DNA of 64,000 bases from Paenibacillus ehimensis NBRC 15659 (GTDB lineage Bacteria > Bacillota > Bacilli > Paenibacillales > NBRC-103111): contig NZ_BILX01000031.1 of assembly GCF_004000785.1 (NCBI RefSeq), positions 1 through 64,000 of the forward strand, read 5' to 3'. A program made the translations under genes and the position numbers. Position 1 is the first letter of the stretch. Each line of letters opens with the position of its first letter. The notes under the pieces were generated by a model. It was not told the DNA's origin. It was given only the letters and a program-made list of their open reading frames with translations, and did no database searches. Below, in pieces: positions 9,622 to 18,054 of this stretch.

Positions 9622-10893
9622 TCAGGCTTGCGAAGCTTTCTCCTGCTCTTCCGATTGGACGCGGATGTATTCCTCCAGCTTGAGCCGCACGTACGGCGGC
9701 AGTCCCGACAGCATGCAGCCGTAGCGGAACAGCCCGTTGTCCGGATCGATGCGGATGATGCGCGCCGTGATCGGCGGCAGGTCCGCTTCCTTCGGGAAGT
9801 GAAGCACGATGAACATATCGCGGGCGAGCGGGAACGACGAGACGATGCGTATGCCGCCCTCCGACAGGTCAACCAGCGAGCCTTCGATCAGCTGTCCGGA
9901 GAAGGAGCCTTCCTGCTCCCATTGATAGACGGATAAGTGCAGCTTGATGTCAAGCTGAATGCGCGCGTTGCGGCGGCGTTCGGTCGTGACTTCGGGAGGC
10001 TTCTGCCGGCCGTTGACCTGCATGTGCATCCAATCCTCATAGCATTGGATGACCGCGCACAAATCGTCTTCCCCGAGGCCTTTGGCCAGACCCATCTGGA
10101 ACAAGCCCGTGGCTGTGCGAAGCATCGGCGAAGGCAGTTGGAACCCGTCGGCCACGTCTCCGGCGAGCAGCAGGTCTTTGAGCATCAGCTTGGTCGAGAA
10201 TTGGTTGCTGAAATCGCGGCTGACGATTTTGGAGCCTTTCAGCTCGGCTTGTCTGCTGTTCGCGGCGCCGGAAAGGACGATGCTCAGGAAGCTTTCCGGG
10301 TCGAGGCCGGCTTTGGTCACCATGGACAAGCCCTCCATCAGCCCGAGCGCATTGATGCCGACCATCGTGTTATGCGCAAGCTTCGCATAGGAGCCGGAGC
10401 CGCTGGGCCCCATGTAAACGATTTTGCTGCCCATCGCTTCGAAAACGTCGCGCTGCGCGTCCAGCGTTTCTTCCTGCCCGCCAACCATGAAGACGAGCGA
10501 GCCGCTTTCGGCTGCGGGCTTGCTGCCGGTCACCGGCGCGTCCAAAAAATCGACCAGATGCGAGGCCAGCTCGTCGTAAATTTTGCGGCTCGTCGCAGGG
10601 GAGACCGTGCTGCAATCGATCACGGTTTGTCCGGGACGCAGGCTGTGGGCCAGCCCGTTCTCGCCGAACAAGCTGTCCAGGACGACCTGATCGTTGCTCA
10701 GCATCGTGACGATGACGTCCGCTTCATTAGCGGCTTCGGCGGGACTTGCTGCCTGTACGGCGCCGAGGGCGACAAGCTCCTGCGCTTTGTCCGACGTCCG
10801 GTTGTAAACGTTCACGCGAAAACCTTTCTGGATTAAATTGGCAGCCATAGGTTTGCCCATGGTACCCAGTCCGATAAATCCGACCGTTTTCAT
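9622..10893 (-). CDS. 3-hydroxyisobutyrate-type dehydrogenase fused to a PilZ domain
   Basis: A 423-residue single ORF. Residues 1 to about 290 are a complete beta-hydroxyacid dehydrogenase: Rossmann motif [15 protein letters not shown], substrate loop DAPVTGS, and the catalytic lysine in YAKLAHN (about Lys171). Such enzymes oxidise 3-hydroxyacids or reduce semialdehydes with NAD(P). Residues from about 304 form a PilZ domain with both c-di-GMP motifs, RxxxR (RRNAR) and DxSxxG (DLSEGG). The family normally ends near 290-300 residues, so the extra domain is unusual. The ATG at 10893 is chosen because AGGTGA stands 9 bases before it; an ATG at 10899 is possible. The substrate is unknown. Confidence 0.9.
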   Translation of the reverse strand: MKTVGFIGLGTMGKPMAANLIQKGFRVNVYNRTSDKAQELVALGAVQAASPAEAANEADVIVTMLSNDQVVLDSLFGENGLAHSLRPGQTVIDCSTVSPATSRKIYDELASHLVDFLDAPVTGSKPAAESGSLVFMVGGQEETLDAQRDVFEAMGSKIVYMGPSGSGSYAKLAHNTMVGINALGLMEGLSMVTKAGLDPESFLSIVLSGAANSRQAELKGSKIVSRDFSNQFSTKLMLKDLLLAGDVADGFQLPSPMLRTATGLFQMGLAKGLGEDDLCAVIQCYEDWMHMQVNGRQKPPEVTTERRRNARIQLDIKLHLSVYQWEQEGSFSGQLIEGSLVDLSEGGIRIVSSFPLARDMFIVLHFPKEADLPPITARIIRIDPDNGLFRYGCMLSGLPPYVRLKLEEYIRVQSEEQEKASQA

Positions 10894-11100
10894 GTTCATC
10901 CATCACCTCTTGCTTGTATTTTAACATTTTGCCATAGGGCTGTGAATTGTTCTCTTGCGTTTCGGATAGAAAGTAAAGTATTCTATCACTATAGGGATTT
11001 AATGTGTTACCGTACGACCAAAGCTTCGATGCGAAGCAAGGACAAGTCTTACCCGCATGTCACAGAGAAAAAACGATTCGGACGGGAGGATGTATTTGGA

Positions 11101-12456
11101 ATGGGAGCTAAACTTCGTTTCGATTACAGCAAGGCTCTTGGTTTCATTCAGCAGCACGAGGTGGATTACTTGACGGGCGCCGTAGCCGCCGCGCATAACC
11201 AATTGCATGACAAAACCGGCGCCGGGAACGATTATCTCGGTTGGATCGATCTCCCGGTCAATTACGATAAAGAAGAATTCGCCCGGATCCAGCAGGCGGC
11301 CAAGCGCATTCAATCGAATTCCGACGCGCTTGTCGTGATCGGTATCGGGGGCTCCTATCTGGGAGCCAGAGCGGCGATCGAGATGCTGTCCCACAGCTTC
11401 TACAATCTGCTGCCGAAGGATAAGCGTAAGACGCCGGAAATTTATTTCGTCGGTCAGAACATCAGCTCCACTTACGTAACGCACCTGCTGCAGCTGCTCG
11501 AAGGTAAGGACATTTCCGTCAACGTCATCTCCAAATCCGGTACGACGACGGAGCCTGCCATCGCTTTCCGGATTTTCCGCGAGCTGCTTGAGAAGAAGTA
11601 CGGTAAAGAAGGAGCGCGTGAACGCATTTATGCGACGACGGACCAGGCGAAGGGCGCGCTGAAAAAGCTGGCGACCGAGGAACGCTACGAAACGTTCGTC
11701 ATCCCGGACGATGTGGGCGGCCGCTATTCCGTGCTGACCGCTGTCGGCCTTCTGCCGATTGCCACCGCCGGCGTGGACATCGAAGCGATGATGCAGGGCG
11801 CGGCTGACGCGCGCGAGGCTTATTCCAACCCGAACCTGAAGGAGAACGAAGCGTACCAATACGCTGCGGTTCGCAATGCGCTGTACCGTAAGGGCAAAAC
11901 GACGGAAATTCTCGTGAACTACGAGCCGTCGCTGCACTACGTCTCCGAATGGTGGAAGCAGCTGTACGGCGAGAGCGAAGGCAAGGACAACAAAGGCATC
12001 TACCCGTCTTCGGTCGATTTTTCTACGGACCTGCATTCCATGGGTCAATTCATTCAGGAAGGCTCGCGCAACTTGTTCGAGACCGTTATCCAAGTCGAGC
12101 AGGTATCGGAGCAAATCACTATCGGCACCGATCCGCAAGATCTGGACGGCTTGAACTTCCTGAGCGGAAAAACGATGGATTTCGTCAACAAAAAGGCGTT
12201 TGAGGGCACCATGCTTGCGCATACGGACGGCGGAGTGCCGAATCTGATCGTCACGCTGCCCGATCTATCGCCATATACCTTCGGTTACATGGTTTACTTC
12301 TTTGAAAAAGCCTGCGGCATCAGCGGTTACCTGCTGGGCGTCAACCCGTTCGACCAACCGGGCGTGGAGGCATATAAGAAAAACATGTTCGCATTGCTCG
12401 GCAAACCGGGCTACGAGAAAGAAAAGGCTGCGCTCGAGGCCAGATTGTCGAAGTAA
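11101..12456 (+). CDS. pgi: glucose-6-phosphate isomerase
   Basis: A 451-residue enzyme interconverting glucose-6-phosphate and fructose-6-phosphate. Family signatures are [27 protein letters not shown] and [14 protein letters not shown]. The start at 11101 ([10 protein letters not shown]) follows GGGAGGA and matches Bacillota Pgi. An in-frame ATG at 10942 would add 53 residues without similarity. An intrinsic terminator follows. Confidence 0.97.
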   Translation: MGAKLRFDYSKALGFIQQHEVDYLTGAVAAAHNQLHDKTGAGNDYLGWIDLPVNYDKEEFARIQQAAKRIQSNSDALVVIGIGGSYLGARAAIEMLSHSFYNLLPKDKRKTPEIYFVGQNISSTYVTHLLQLLEGKDISVNVISKSGTTTEPAIAFRIFRELLEKKYGKEGARERIYATTDQAKGALKKLATEERYETFVIPDDVGGRYSVLTAVGLLPIATAGVDIEAMMQGAADAREAYSNPNLKENEAYQYAAVRNALYRKGKTTEILVNYEPSLHYVSEWWKQLYGESEGKDNKGIYPSSVDFSTDLHSMGQFIQEGSRNLFETVIQVEQVSEQITIGTDPQDLDGLNFLSGKTMDFVNKKAFEGTMLAHTDGGVPNLIVTLPDLSPYTFGYMVYFFEKACGISGYLLGVNPFDQPGVEAYKKNMFALLGKPGYEKEKAALEARLSK

Positions 12457-12470
12457 CTCGCAGCGCGCGG

Positions 12471-12507
12471 AAAAAGCGGTTCATCCCCCGGGATGGCTGC
12501 TTTTTTT
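12471..12507 (+). terminator. terminator after pgi
   Basis: AAAAAGC and GCTTTTTTT flank an inner CATCCC/GGGATG stem with a CC loop, ending in seven T. Confidence 0.85.
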
Positions 12508-12572
12508 GCAGGCATCCCGGCGCCGGATGTTCCGGAGGCTACGGCCTGAGAAGGAGGCGCCAGGAAACGTCT

Positions 12573-13211
12573 ATGTTAACGCGGTACAGAACGGTGAAGC
12601 GATTCGGCTCGGCGGAGATCGTCATTAAGAAATCCAGATTTATCGGGTTTGCGAAGCCGGTTGAGACCGAGGAAGAAGCCGTTGCATTCATTGAGAGCAT
12701 CAAGAAGGAGCATTGGTCCGCCACGCATAACTGCTCGGCTTACATGATCGGAGAGCGCGACGAGATTCAGAAAGCGTCCGACGACGGGGAGCCGAGCGGG
12801 ACGGCGGGGAAGCCGATCCTCGAAGTGATCAAAAACCAAGGCCTGAAAAACGTCGTCGTCGTCGTTACCCGTTATTTCGGGGGCATTATGCTGGGGGCAG
12901 GCGGCTTGATTCGCGCCTATACCGACGGGGCCGTTGCCGGGCTTGCCGCAGCGGAGCAAGTGTATAAGGTGCTCCATCGGGAAGTGCTGGTGGAGGTCGA
13001 TTATACGTGGCTCGGCAAGGTAGAGAACGAGCTGCGGAACCGCGGCATGATGATGGGCGAGACCGTCTTCACCGATAAGGTGACGTTGAGCTGTTTGCCT
13101 TTAGTTGAGGAAGCGGATACATTTGCAGCATGGATGACGGATTTGACTCAGGGTCAAGGAACGATCATCCATGGCGAAGAACGTTACGTAGAGCATGCCG
13201 AGCTTCCGTGA
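12573..13211 (+). CDS. yvyE: YigZ/YvyE (IMPACT) family protein
   Basis: A 212-residue protein of the UPF0029/IMPACT family: an N-terminal domain with KKSRFIGFAKPV, the signature DDGEPSGTAGKPIL, VTRYFGGIMLGAGGL, and a small C-terminal ferredoxin-like domain. The biochemical role in bacteria is unsettled; eukaryotic IMPACT binds GCN1. AAGGAGG lies rather far upstream of the ATG, so the start is slightly uncertain. It is followed 55 bp later by a TetR gene. Confidence 0.93.
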   Translation: MLTRYRTVKRFGSAEIVIKKSRFIGFAKPVETEEEAVAFIESIKKEHWSATHNCSAYMIGERDEIQKASDDGEPSGTAGKPILEVIKNQGLKNVVVVVTRYFGGIMLGAGGLIRAYTDGAVAGLAAAEQVYKVLHREVLVEVDYTWLGKVENELRNRGMMMGETVFTDKVTLSCLPLVEEADTFAAWMTDLTQGQGTIIHGEERYVEHAELP

Positions 13212-13266
13212 AGCGGAAGCCGGCGGCTTTTAGTATAAATTACGCATAGAAATGAGGGAGGCACAC

Positions 13267-13854
13267 TTGGCAAGAAAAGCAGTTGCACAAGAGCTAAGCC
13301 GTATGCGCATATTGGAAGAAGCGCGGCAGCTTTTCATCGAACACGGCTATCATGCTTTAACCATGCGAAGCATCGCAAAGTCGATGGGTTACAGCCACGG
13401 GGCGTTGTATTACCACTTCAGCGAAAAAGCGGAGCTGTTCTACGCGCTGGTCAACGAGGATTTCAAAATGCTGCTGGAGCGCCAAAAAGAGATGCTGAAC
13501 CGGTCCCGTCTCGGGGATATCGGACAGCTGGAGAAGCTGATGCTTGAGTTCATCCGTTTCGGGCTGGACAATCCGCATCATTACGAGATCATGTTCATGA
13601 TCAAAGACCCGGAGCTGCTGCGGTACTCCCGGGAAGAGCAATCGCAATGCCTCGATCTGTTCGCCGCGGTGGTGCGGTCCGTCGTCTCCCGTCAGCCGGG
13701 GAACGAGAAGAGAATGTACAGCCTGCCCTGGAGCTTGTTCATGTCCATGCACGGCTTCATCTCGTATAACATTCATTACAATCAAGCGTATCAGGATGTT
13801 CGAAAGCTGGCGGAGCAGCACGTCAAATATTTGTGCGAAGGGCTGCAAGGGTAA
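13267..13854 (+). CDS. TetR family regulator
   Basis: A 195-residue regulator. The N-terminal HTH reads ARQLFIEHGYHALTMRSIAKSMGYSHGALYYHF, the typical TetR pattern. The C-terminal ligand-binding half is not recognisable. A TTG start at 13267 is preferred because GAGGGAGG lies five bases before it; the ATG at 13252 lies within that ribosome site region. Its target is unknown. The adjacent gene yvyE may be co-transcribed. Confidence 0.9.
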   Translation: MARKAVAQELSRMRILEEARQLFIEHGYHALTMRSIAKSMGYSHGALYYHFSEKAELFYALVNEDFKMLLERQKEMLNRSRLGDIGQLEKLMLEFIRFGLDNPHHYEIMFMIKDPELLRYSREEQSQCLDLFAAVVRSVVSRQPGNEKRMYSLPWSLFMSMHGFISYNIHYNQAYQDVRKLAEQHVKYLCEGLQG

Positions 13855-13858
13855 GACG

Positions 13859-13881
13859 TTACCGGATCGGTAAATTTTTTT
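13859..13881 (+). terminator. short terminator after TetR gene
   Basis: TTACCG-GAT-CGGTAA followed by ATTTTTTT. Confidence 0.7.
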
Positions 13882-13925
13882 CAGCCTGATGCTTCATTGC
13901 ACTAATGCGTTATCGCTTCCTCGCT

Positions 13926-14327
13926 TTATCCCCGGATGAATTTTACAAGGCAAGAGCGCTCGCGGGGCCCGTCAAATTCGCAGAAATAAATGCCCTGCCA
14001 GCGGCCCAGCACCAATCGCGAGCCGGCCACAAGCACGGTTTGGGAGGAGCCCGTCGTTATCGCCTTCAGATGCGAAGCGGTGTTCCCCTCGGCATGACGG
14101 TACTTCGGATGCGTCCAAGGATAGATTTCATCGAGCCGCATCAGCACGTCGTGACGGACATCGGGATCGGCGTTCTCTTGAATGGTGATGCCGGCCGTCG
14201 TATGGGGACAATAAATGACGGCAAGTCCCTCTTCCAGTTGTTCCTGCTTCAGCAGATCGTGAATCAATCGGGTAATCTCGATCATTTCGTCGCGCTGCTT
14301 CGTATGTAGATGGAGCGTGTGAATCAT
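13926..14327 (-). CDS. yjbQ: YjbQ family protein (UPF0047)
   Basis: A 133-residue protein with the family hallmarks CPHTTAGITIQENADPDVRHD, HAEGNTASHLKA and GRWQGIYFCEFDGPR. Members are small trimeric beta proteins with conserved His/Glu/Asp. Some show weak thiamine-phosphate synthase activity, and the physiological role is unclear. The ATG follows GAAGGAGGT. It is convergent with the TetR gene. Confidence 0.95.
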   Translation of the reverse strand: MIHTLHLHTKQRDEMIEITRLIHDLLKQEQLEEGLAVIYCPHTTAGITIQENADPDVRHDVLMRLDEIYPWTHPKYRHAEGNTASHLKAITTGSSQTVLVAGSRLVLGRWQGIYFCEFDGPRERSCLVKFIRG

Positions 14328-14452
14328 GACAAAACCTCCTTCGGCTTCTTTCAGGGATGTAGGTCCGTCACCATTATATTACACCGGGCATCCCCCTACA
14401 AAACATGGTACAATGAAAGGGAGAACGAAAGGCGCACGAAAGGGTGACCCTG

Positions 14453-14677
14453 GTGAATTTAACGACGAACACGTTTGAAAACACGGAATTCATGATTGAA
14501 GAAATTAAGAAAAAGCTGCGCATGGCTTCCGGCGCCGCACTCAAGGCTTCCCAGCTCAATGACGAGCAGTATGAAGAGCTGCGCGACATTTATGAGATGG
14601 TCGCCGGGAAGAATCAATTCAGCATCAGCGAAATCGAAGCGATTACAACAGAGCTTGGCCGTCTGCGCCGAGGCTGA
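14453..14677 (+). CDS. DUF1128 family protein (YfkK-like)
   Basis: A 74-residue, all-helical cytosolic protein. IEEIKKKLRMASGAAL and the acidic QYEELRDIYEMVAGKNQFSISEIEAI segment match the DUF1128 family of Bacillales, which has no known function. The GTG at 14453 is preferred because AAGGGTGA stands just upstream. A GTG at 14444 is the alternative. Confidence 0.88.
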   Translation: MNLTTNTFENTEFMIEEIKKKLRMASGAALKASQLNDEQYEELRDIYEMVAGKNQFSISEIEAITTELGRLRRG

Positions 14678-14839
14678 CCGTAGCGATCGCACCTGCAAAT
14701 GCAGGACAGGACGAAGGCACATCTTGCTTGGACGGCGGGGCATTTATACAAGCAGCCCCAATGTCCATCCCGTAGTATATAGCGTTATACCCAATCCATT
14801 AGGGCCACGGCCCGATGTACTATTCGGAGGTGTGCGCAT

Positions 14840-15118
14840 ATGCCAAAAGCGGTCCGCAAGCAGGATGTCGCGAAGCTGGTCGGCAAGCAGATTTATGCGG
14901 TCAAGAAAGACGGAACAGTCGTAGAAGGCAAGCTGGTGCGAATTAACGGAAGCCAGTTGCTGATCTCCCCCCGCAAAGGCAAACAGGTTAGAACGTCAGC
15001 GATCCTTCCGCTCGTTCTGTTCGATCTGCTCGCCATCGGAACGGCTCCCTACGCCTATGGCGGTTACGGCTACGGTCCTTACGGGTACCCGTTTTACGGC
15101 GGAGGGTTTTTCTGGTAA
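14840..15118 (+). CDS. LSm/SH3-like small protein with LPLVLFDLLAI motif and Gly/Tyr tail
   Basis: A 92-residue protein. Residues 9-50 look like a small beta-barrel of the LSm type (VGKQIYAVKKDGTVVEGKLVRI). Then comes the hydrophobic motif ILPLVLFDLLAI and a Gly/Tyr/Pro-rich tail ending GGGFFW, a composition common in spore-coat or surface proteins. A paralogue at 54617-54871 shares the barrel and the exact motif but not the tail. AGGTGTG precedes the ATG. The function is unknown, and a spore role is only inferred from the tail. Confidence 0.8.
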   Translation: MPKAVRKQDVAKLVGKQIYAVKKDGTVVEGKLVRINGSQLLISPRKGKQVRTSAILPLVLFDLLAIGTAPYAYGGYGYGPYGYPFYGGGFFW

Positions 15119-15147
15119 CCAGTCCGCGAAGATATGTGGTCCATGTG

Positions 15148-15192
15148 AAAAATCCCGTTCTGTGCGGTTAACCGCTGCAGGACGGGATTTTT
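15148..15192. terminator. bidirectional terminator between LSm-like gene and cyd operon
   Basis: AAAAATCCCGT (15148-15158) pairs with ACGGGATTTTT (15182-15192), with T runs in both directions. It serves both the LSm-like gene and the convergent cyd operon ending at 15207. Confidence 0.88.
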
Positions 15193-15206
15193 AGTTGGTG
15201 GGGGAG

Positions 15207-15311
15207 CTACTTAAATCCTTTGTCTTGCGCTTTGCCGCTCCAAATGAACATAAACGCAAGCGAGGCCGCCACAAGAAGAGGCGGGAGGTACATAATCATG
15301 AAATGCTCCAT
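15207..15311 (-). CDS. cydS: CydS-like small subunit of cytochrome bd oxidase (34 aa)
   Basis: A 34-codon ORF starting ATG at 15311, six bases after the cydB stop, with GGATGA as ribosome site overlapping that stop. The product begins MEHFMIMYLPPLLVAAS, has one membrane helix and ends in a charged tail (SGKAQDKGFK). From memory, the N-terminal pattern FxIMYxP and the 33-34 residue length match CydS, the single-helix third subunit of the Geobacillus bd oxidase, which takes the place of CydX of E. coli. It is below the usual length cut-off of gene finders. Confidence 0.8.
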   Translation of the reverse strand: MEHFMIMYLPPLLVAASLAFMFIWSGKAQDKGFK

Positions 15312-15317
15312 GGATCT

Positions 15318-16337
15318 TCATCCTTTCTTCTGGCCTTGTACATAGCCGGCATCGAACAGGAACAGCCGAAGCAGCAGCCACATGGACGGGATAAGCACGA
15401 ACAAGCCGGCGATAAAAGCGATGACGAGCGTAAGAGCCATCGTTTCGTTCGTGAAGCCGCCATAGATGTTAATGTACGGGTATAAGACATAAGGCAGATG
15501 CGCCGCTCCGTACCCGTAGAAAGCGAAAGCAAATTGCAGCATGACCAGGACGAACGCCCAGCCGTAATTTTTGCGCTTCCAGATGAAATAGACGGCGATC
15601 AGGAAGCATAGGAACGAAGCGGCAAACATCCAGTACAGGTCGAGCATGTTCTCAAAATGCCGCGGATTCTGCGTTCGGATGCCCAGGAACACCAGAAAGC
15701 TCGACAGGATGGTCGGGCCGCTCCAGAGCAGGGCGTAGCCGCGCACGACCTCCAGCGCATTCCCGTCCCTGGCTTTGGCGGCGTAGTACGTCAGGAACAT
15801 TGCGGAGATGTACAGCACGCTGACGATGGCGAGCAGCACGACGCTCCATGAATAGGGACTTGCGAGCAGCTTGGGCCACAGAAACAGCACCTCGCCTCCG
15901 CGCTCTTCGATAAAGCCGCCTTCCGAGATGGTAAGCACCGTCGAGAGCGAAGCGGGGATCAGCAGCCCCGTCGCTCCGTACAACAGCATGTACCCGCGGT
16001 TTTCTTTGCTGCCGTAGGTACTGAACGCATAATAAGAGCCGCGCAGGGCGAGCAGAACGACCGCCACGCTGCCCGGGATAAGCAGCGCCGTGCCGTAATA
16101 ATAGGCCGTGTGCGGGAAGAAGCCGACAATTCCGACGACAAAGAAGATCAGGAAAACGTTCGTCACTTCCCACACCGGGGACAGGTAGCGCTGGATGATC
16201 TTATGAATTTTATTTTGCTGTCCCGTGACAACGCTGTAGTAGCTGAAAAATCCGGCGCCGAAATCGATGGAGGCGACGATGAGATAGCCGTACAGAAACG
16301 TCCACAGGACGGTGATGCCCAGCAGCTCGTAGCTCAT
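15318..16337 (-). CDS. cydB: cytochrome bd oxidase subunit II
   Basis: A 339-residue, eight-to-nine helix membrane protein. The N-terminal LWTFLYGYLIVASIDFGAGFFSYY is the CydB signature. Together with CydA it forms the quinol:O2 oxidoreductase of the plasma membrane. Its ATG overlaps the cydA stop by four bases (16334-16337). The family is of the Bacillus/Geobacillus type. Confidence 0.93.
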   Translation of the reverse strand: MSYELLGITVLWTFLYGYLIVASIDFGAGFFSYYSVVTGQQNKIHKIIQRYLSPVWEVTNVFLIFFVVGIVGFFPHTAYYYGTALLIPGSVAVVLLALRGSYYAFSTYGSKENRGYMLLYGATGLLIPASLSTVLTISEGGFIEERGGEVLFLWPKLLASPYSWSVVLLAIVSVLYISAMFLTYYAAKARDGNALEVVRGYALLWSGPTILSSFLVFLGIRTQNPRHFENMLDLYWMFAASFLCFLIAVYFIWKRKNYGWAFVLVMLQFAFAFYGYGAAHLPYVLYPYINIYGGFTNETMALTLVIAFIAGLFVLIPSMWLLLRLFLFDAGYVQGQKKG

Positions 16338-17680
16338 GGACGGCGGCCTCCTTTCTCGATGCCGAGCGTAATCATTTCCTCGAAGACGTCATGCTTGCGG
16401 AACAGCTTGCCGAGCACGCGTACGACCGTGAAGCCGAGCAGCAGATACAGGAAACAGAACAAGACGAGCATCATATCGACGTGGTCGGACGTGGTGGCCG
16501 CATCGGACACTTTCATGAAGCCGCGCAGAATCCAAGGCTGCCGGCCAAGCTCCGCGAAAAACCAGCCGACCTCGATGGTCAGCATCGCGAGCGGGCCCGC
16601 GACGACAATCATGCGCAGCAGCCAGCGCGGCGCCTCCAAGGACCGGCTGAGTCTGCGCCGGAACAAGTAAAGAAGGCCGACAAGCACCAGAAACATGCCG
16701 CTGGCGATTTTTAAATTGAACAGGTAGTGGAGCATAAGCGGCGGCCATTCATCCTTCGGAAATTCGTTCAAGCCAATGACTTCGCCCGCCGGGTTGTTAT
16801 GCGCCAGCACGCTGAGCATGTGCGGAATAGAAATGCCGTATTTGACCTCATTGTTCTCGTCCAAAACCCCGCCGAGAATGAGCGGCGCATGGGTCTCGGT
16901 CTCGAAATGCCATTCGGCCGCTGCGAGCTTCTCCGGCTGGTACTTGGCCAGAAACTTGCCGGACAAGTCGCCGATGGCCGCGGTGCTGAGCGCAAACACG
17001 AACGCGGCTGTCATCGTCAGCTTCAGCGCTTTTTTGTGATAGACGTGTTCTTTGCCTCGCAGCAGCTGCCAGGCGGCGATAGCGGCCAGAATCAAGGCGC
17101 TTGTCGTGTAAGACGAAGCGAGCACGTGGGATACTTTCGTCGGCGTCGCCGGGTTGAACATGGCAACCAGCGGCTGCAGGTTCTTGATGACGCCGTTCTC
17201 CAGGGTAAACCCGCGCGGCGTATTCATAAACGCATTAAGCGTCGTGATGAAGAAGGCGGAAGCGGACGACCCGATAACGATCGGAATCATCAGCAGGAGG
17301 TGGGTCGTCTTCTTCTTGAACCGGTCCCACGTATACAGATAGATGCCGAGGAAAATCGCTTCGATAAAAAAGGCGAACGTCTCCAGAAACAGCGGCAGTG
17401 CAATGGCCTGTCCGGCGATCTTCATAAAGCTCGGCCACAGCAGACTGAGCTGCAGACCGATGGCGGTGCCCGTGACGACGCCTACGGCGACCGTGATGAC
17501 GAAGCCGCGCGTCCAGCGGCGGGCCAGCAGCAAGTAGTGCGGATCGTTCGTCCGGATGCCGCGCCATTCGGCAAGCGCGATCATGACCGGAACGCCGACG
17601 CCGATCGTAGCGAAGATGATGTGGAACGACAGCGTCAGCTCGGTAAGCATTCGGCTGAAAAACACCGGATCGTATTGCAT
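16334..17680 (-). CDS. cydA: cytochrome bd oxidase subunit I
   Basis: A 448-residue membrane subunit binding hemes b558, b595 and d. Visible landmarks are the heme-ligand histidine in TLSFHIIFATIGVG, HVLASSYTTSA, the GRQPW motif (ELGRQPWIL), and a short Q-loop typical of Bacillota enzymes. The ATG at 17680 is chosen because GAAGGAGAT precedes it; the ORF can be extended to 17704. It is co-transcribed with the 32-codon gene upstream, cydB and cydS. Confidence 0.95.
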   Translation of the reverse strand: MQYDPVFFSRMLTELTLSFHIIFATIGVGVPVMIALAEWRGIRTNDPHYLLLARRWTRGFVITVAVGVVTGTAIGLQLSLLWPSFMKIAGQAIALPLFLETFAFFIEAIFLGIYLYTWDRFKKKTTHLLLMIPIVIGSSASAFFITTLNAFMNTPRGFTLENGVIKNLQPLVAMFNPATPTKVSHVLASSYTTSALILAAIAAWQLLRGKEHVYHKKALKLTMTAAFVFALSTAAIGDLSGKFLAKYQPEKLAAAEWHFETETHAPLILGGVLDENNEVKYGISIPHMLSVLAHNNPAGEVIGLNEFPKDEWPPLMLHYLFNLKIASGMFLVLVGLLYLFRRRLSRSLEAPRWLLRMIVVAGPLAMLTIEVGWFFAELGRQPWILRGFMKVSDAATTSDHVDMMLVLFCFLYLLLGFTVVRVLGKLFRKHDVFEEMITLGIEKGGRRP

Positions 17681-17715
17681 AAGGGGCTCATCTCCTTCAG
17701 GCATAGCCGGTTGAT

Positions 17716-17814
17716 TTAAGCAAACAATCTCCTGAGAAAAGCAAGCAGCATGACGAATCCGACGATGAACATAAGGATCATCAGACGTTTTTCATGCTTT
17801 TTGTAAGGCTCCAC
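17716..17814 (-). CDS. 32-residue single-helix membrane peptide at the head of the cyd operon
   Basis: GTG at 17814 is preceded by GAGGTGAT at a six-base spacing. The 32 codons begin MEPYKKHEKRL, then a hydrophobic helix ILMFIVGFVMLLAFL, then RRLFA and a TAA. The stop lies 35 bp before cydA. A basic N-terminus, one helix and a strong ribosome site argue for translation. It resembles no subunit I can name with certainty. It could be a second accessory peptide or assembly factor of the oxidase. Confidence 0.65.
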   Translation of the reverse strand: MEPYKKHEKRLMILMFIVGFVMLLAFLRRLFA

Positions 17815-17835
17815 GGATCATCACCTCTCCCAAGA

Positions 17836-17895
17836 AACATTAAACAAAAAGATTCTTGCTTCAATCTTACCCCATTACATGTGATTTTTTTCACA
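17836..17895 (-). promoter_or_regulatory. cyd promoter with Rex/Fnr-type operator
   Basis: The perfect dyad TGTGA-TTTTTT-TCACA lies at 17880-17895. Read on the minus strand, a TAAGAT box begins ten bases beyond it. The dyad centre would then be near -30, covering the -35 region, which suits a repressor better than an activator. Rex (consensus TTGTGA-N6-TCACAA) represses cyd in B. subtilis; Fnr/Crp sites have the same half-sites. Confidence 0.65.
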
Positions 17896-18054
17896 CAATT
17901 ATGGTGGACTATTGAAGAAAGTATGGCAACTTGATGAAGGGAGGGGATGGAAATGCGGCATGGCAAGTGGGGGAGCGGAGAGCAAGCTCTGACATAGGTC
18001 GACGGCTTCGATTCTTTTTTTGTCTAGGCCGGCCGACGAAGAGGATTATGGCGA

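Noticed and set aside
6918-9872. 984-codon minus-strand ORF across the transketolase region
   Set aside because: It is antisense to tkt and ppnP, is very rich in Arg/His/Gln as expected for the reverse of a GC-rich gene, and shows no domain or ribosome site.
10999-12222. 407-codon minus-strand ORF opposite pgi
   Set aside because: Shadow of pgi; the plus-strand protein has all isomerase signatures.
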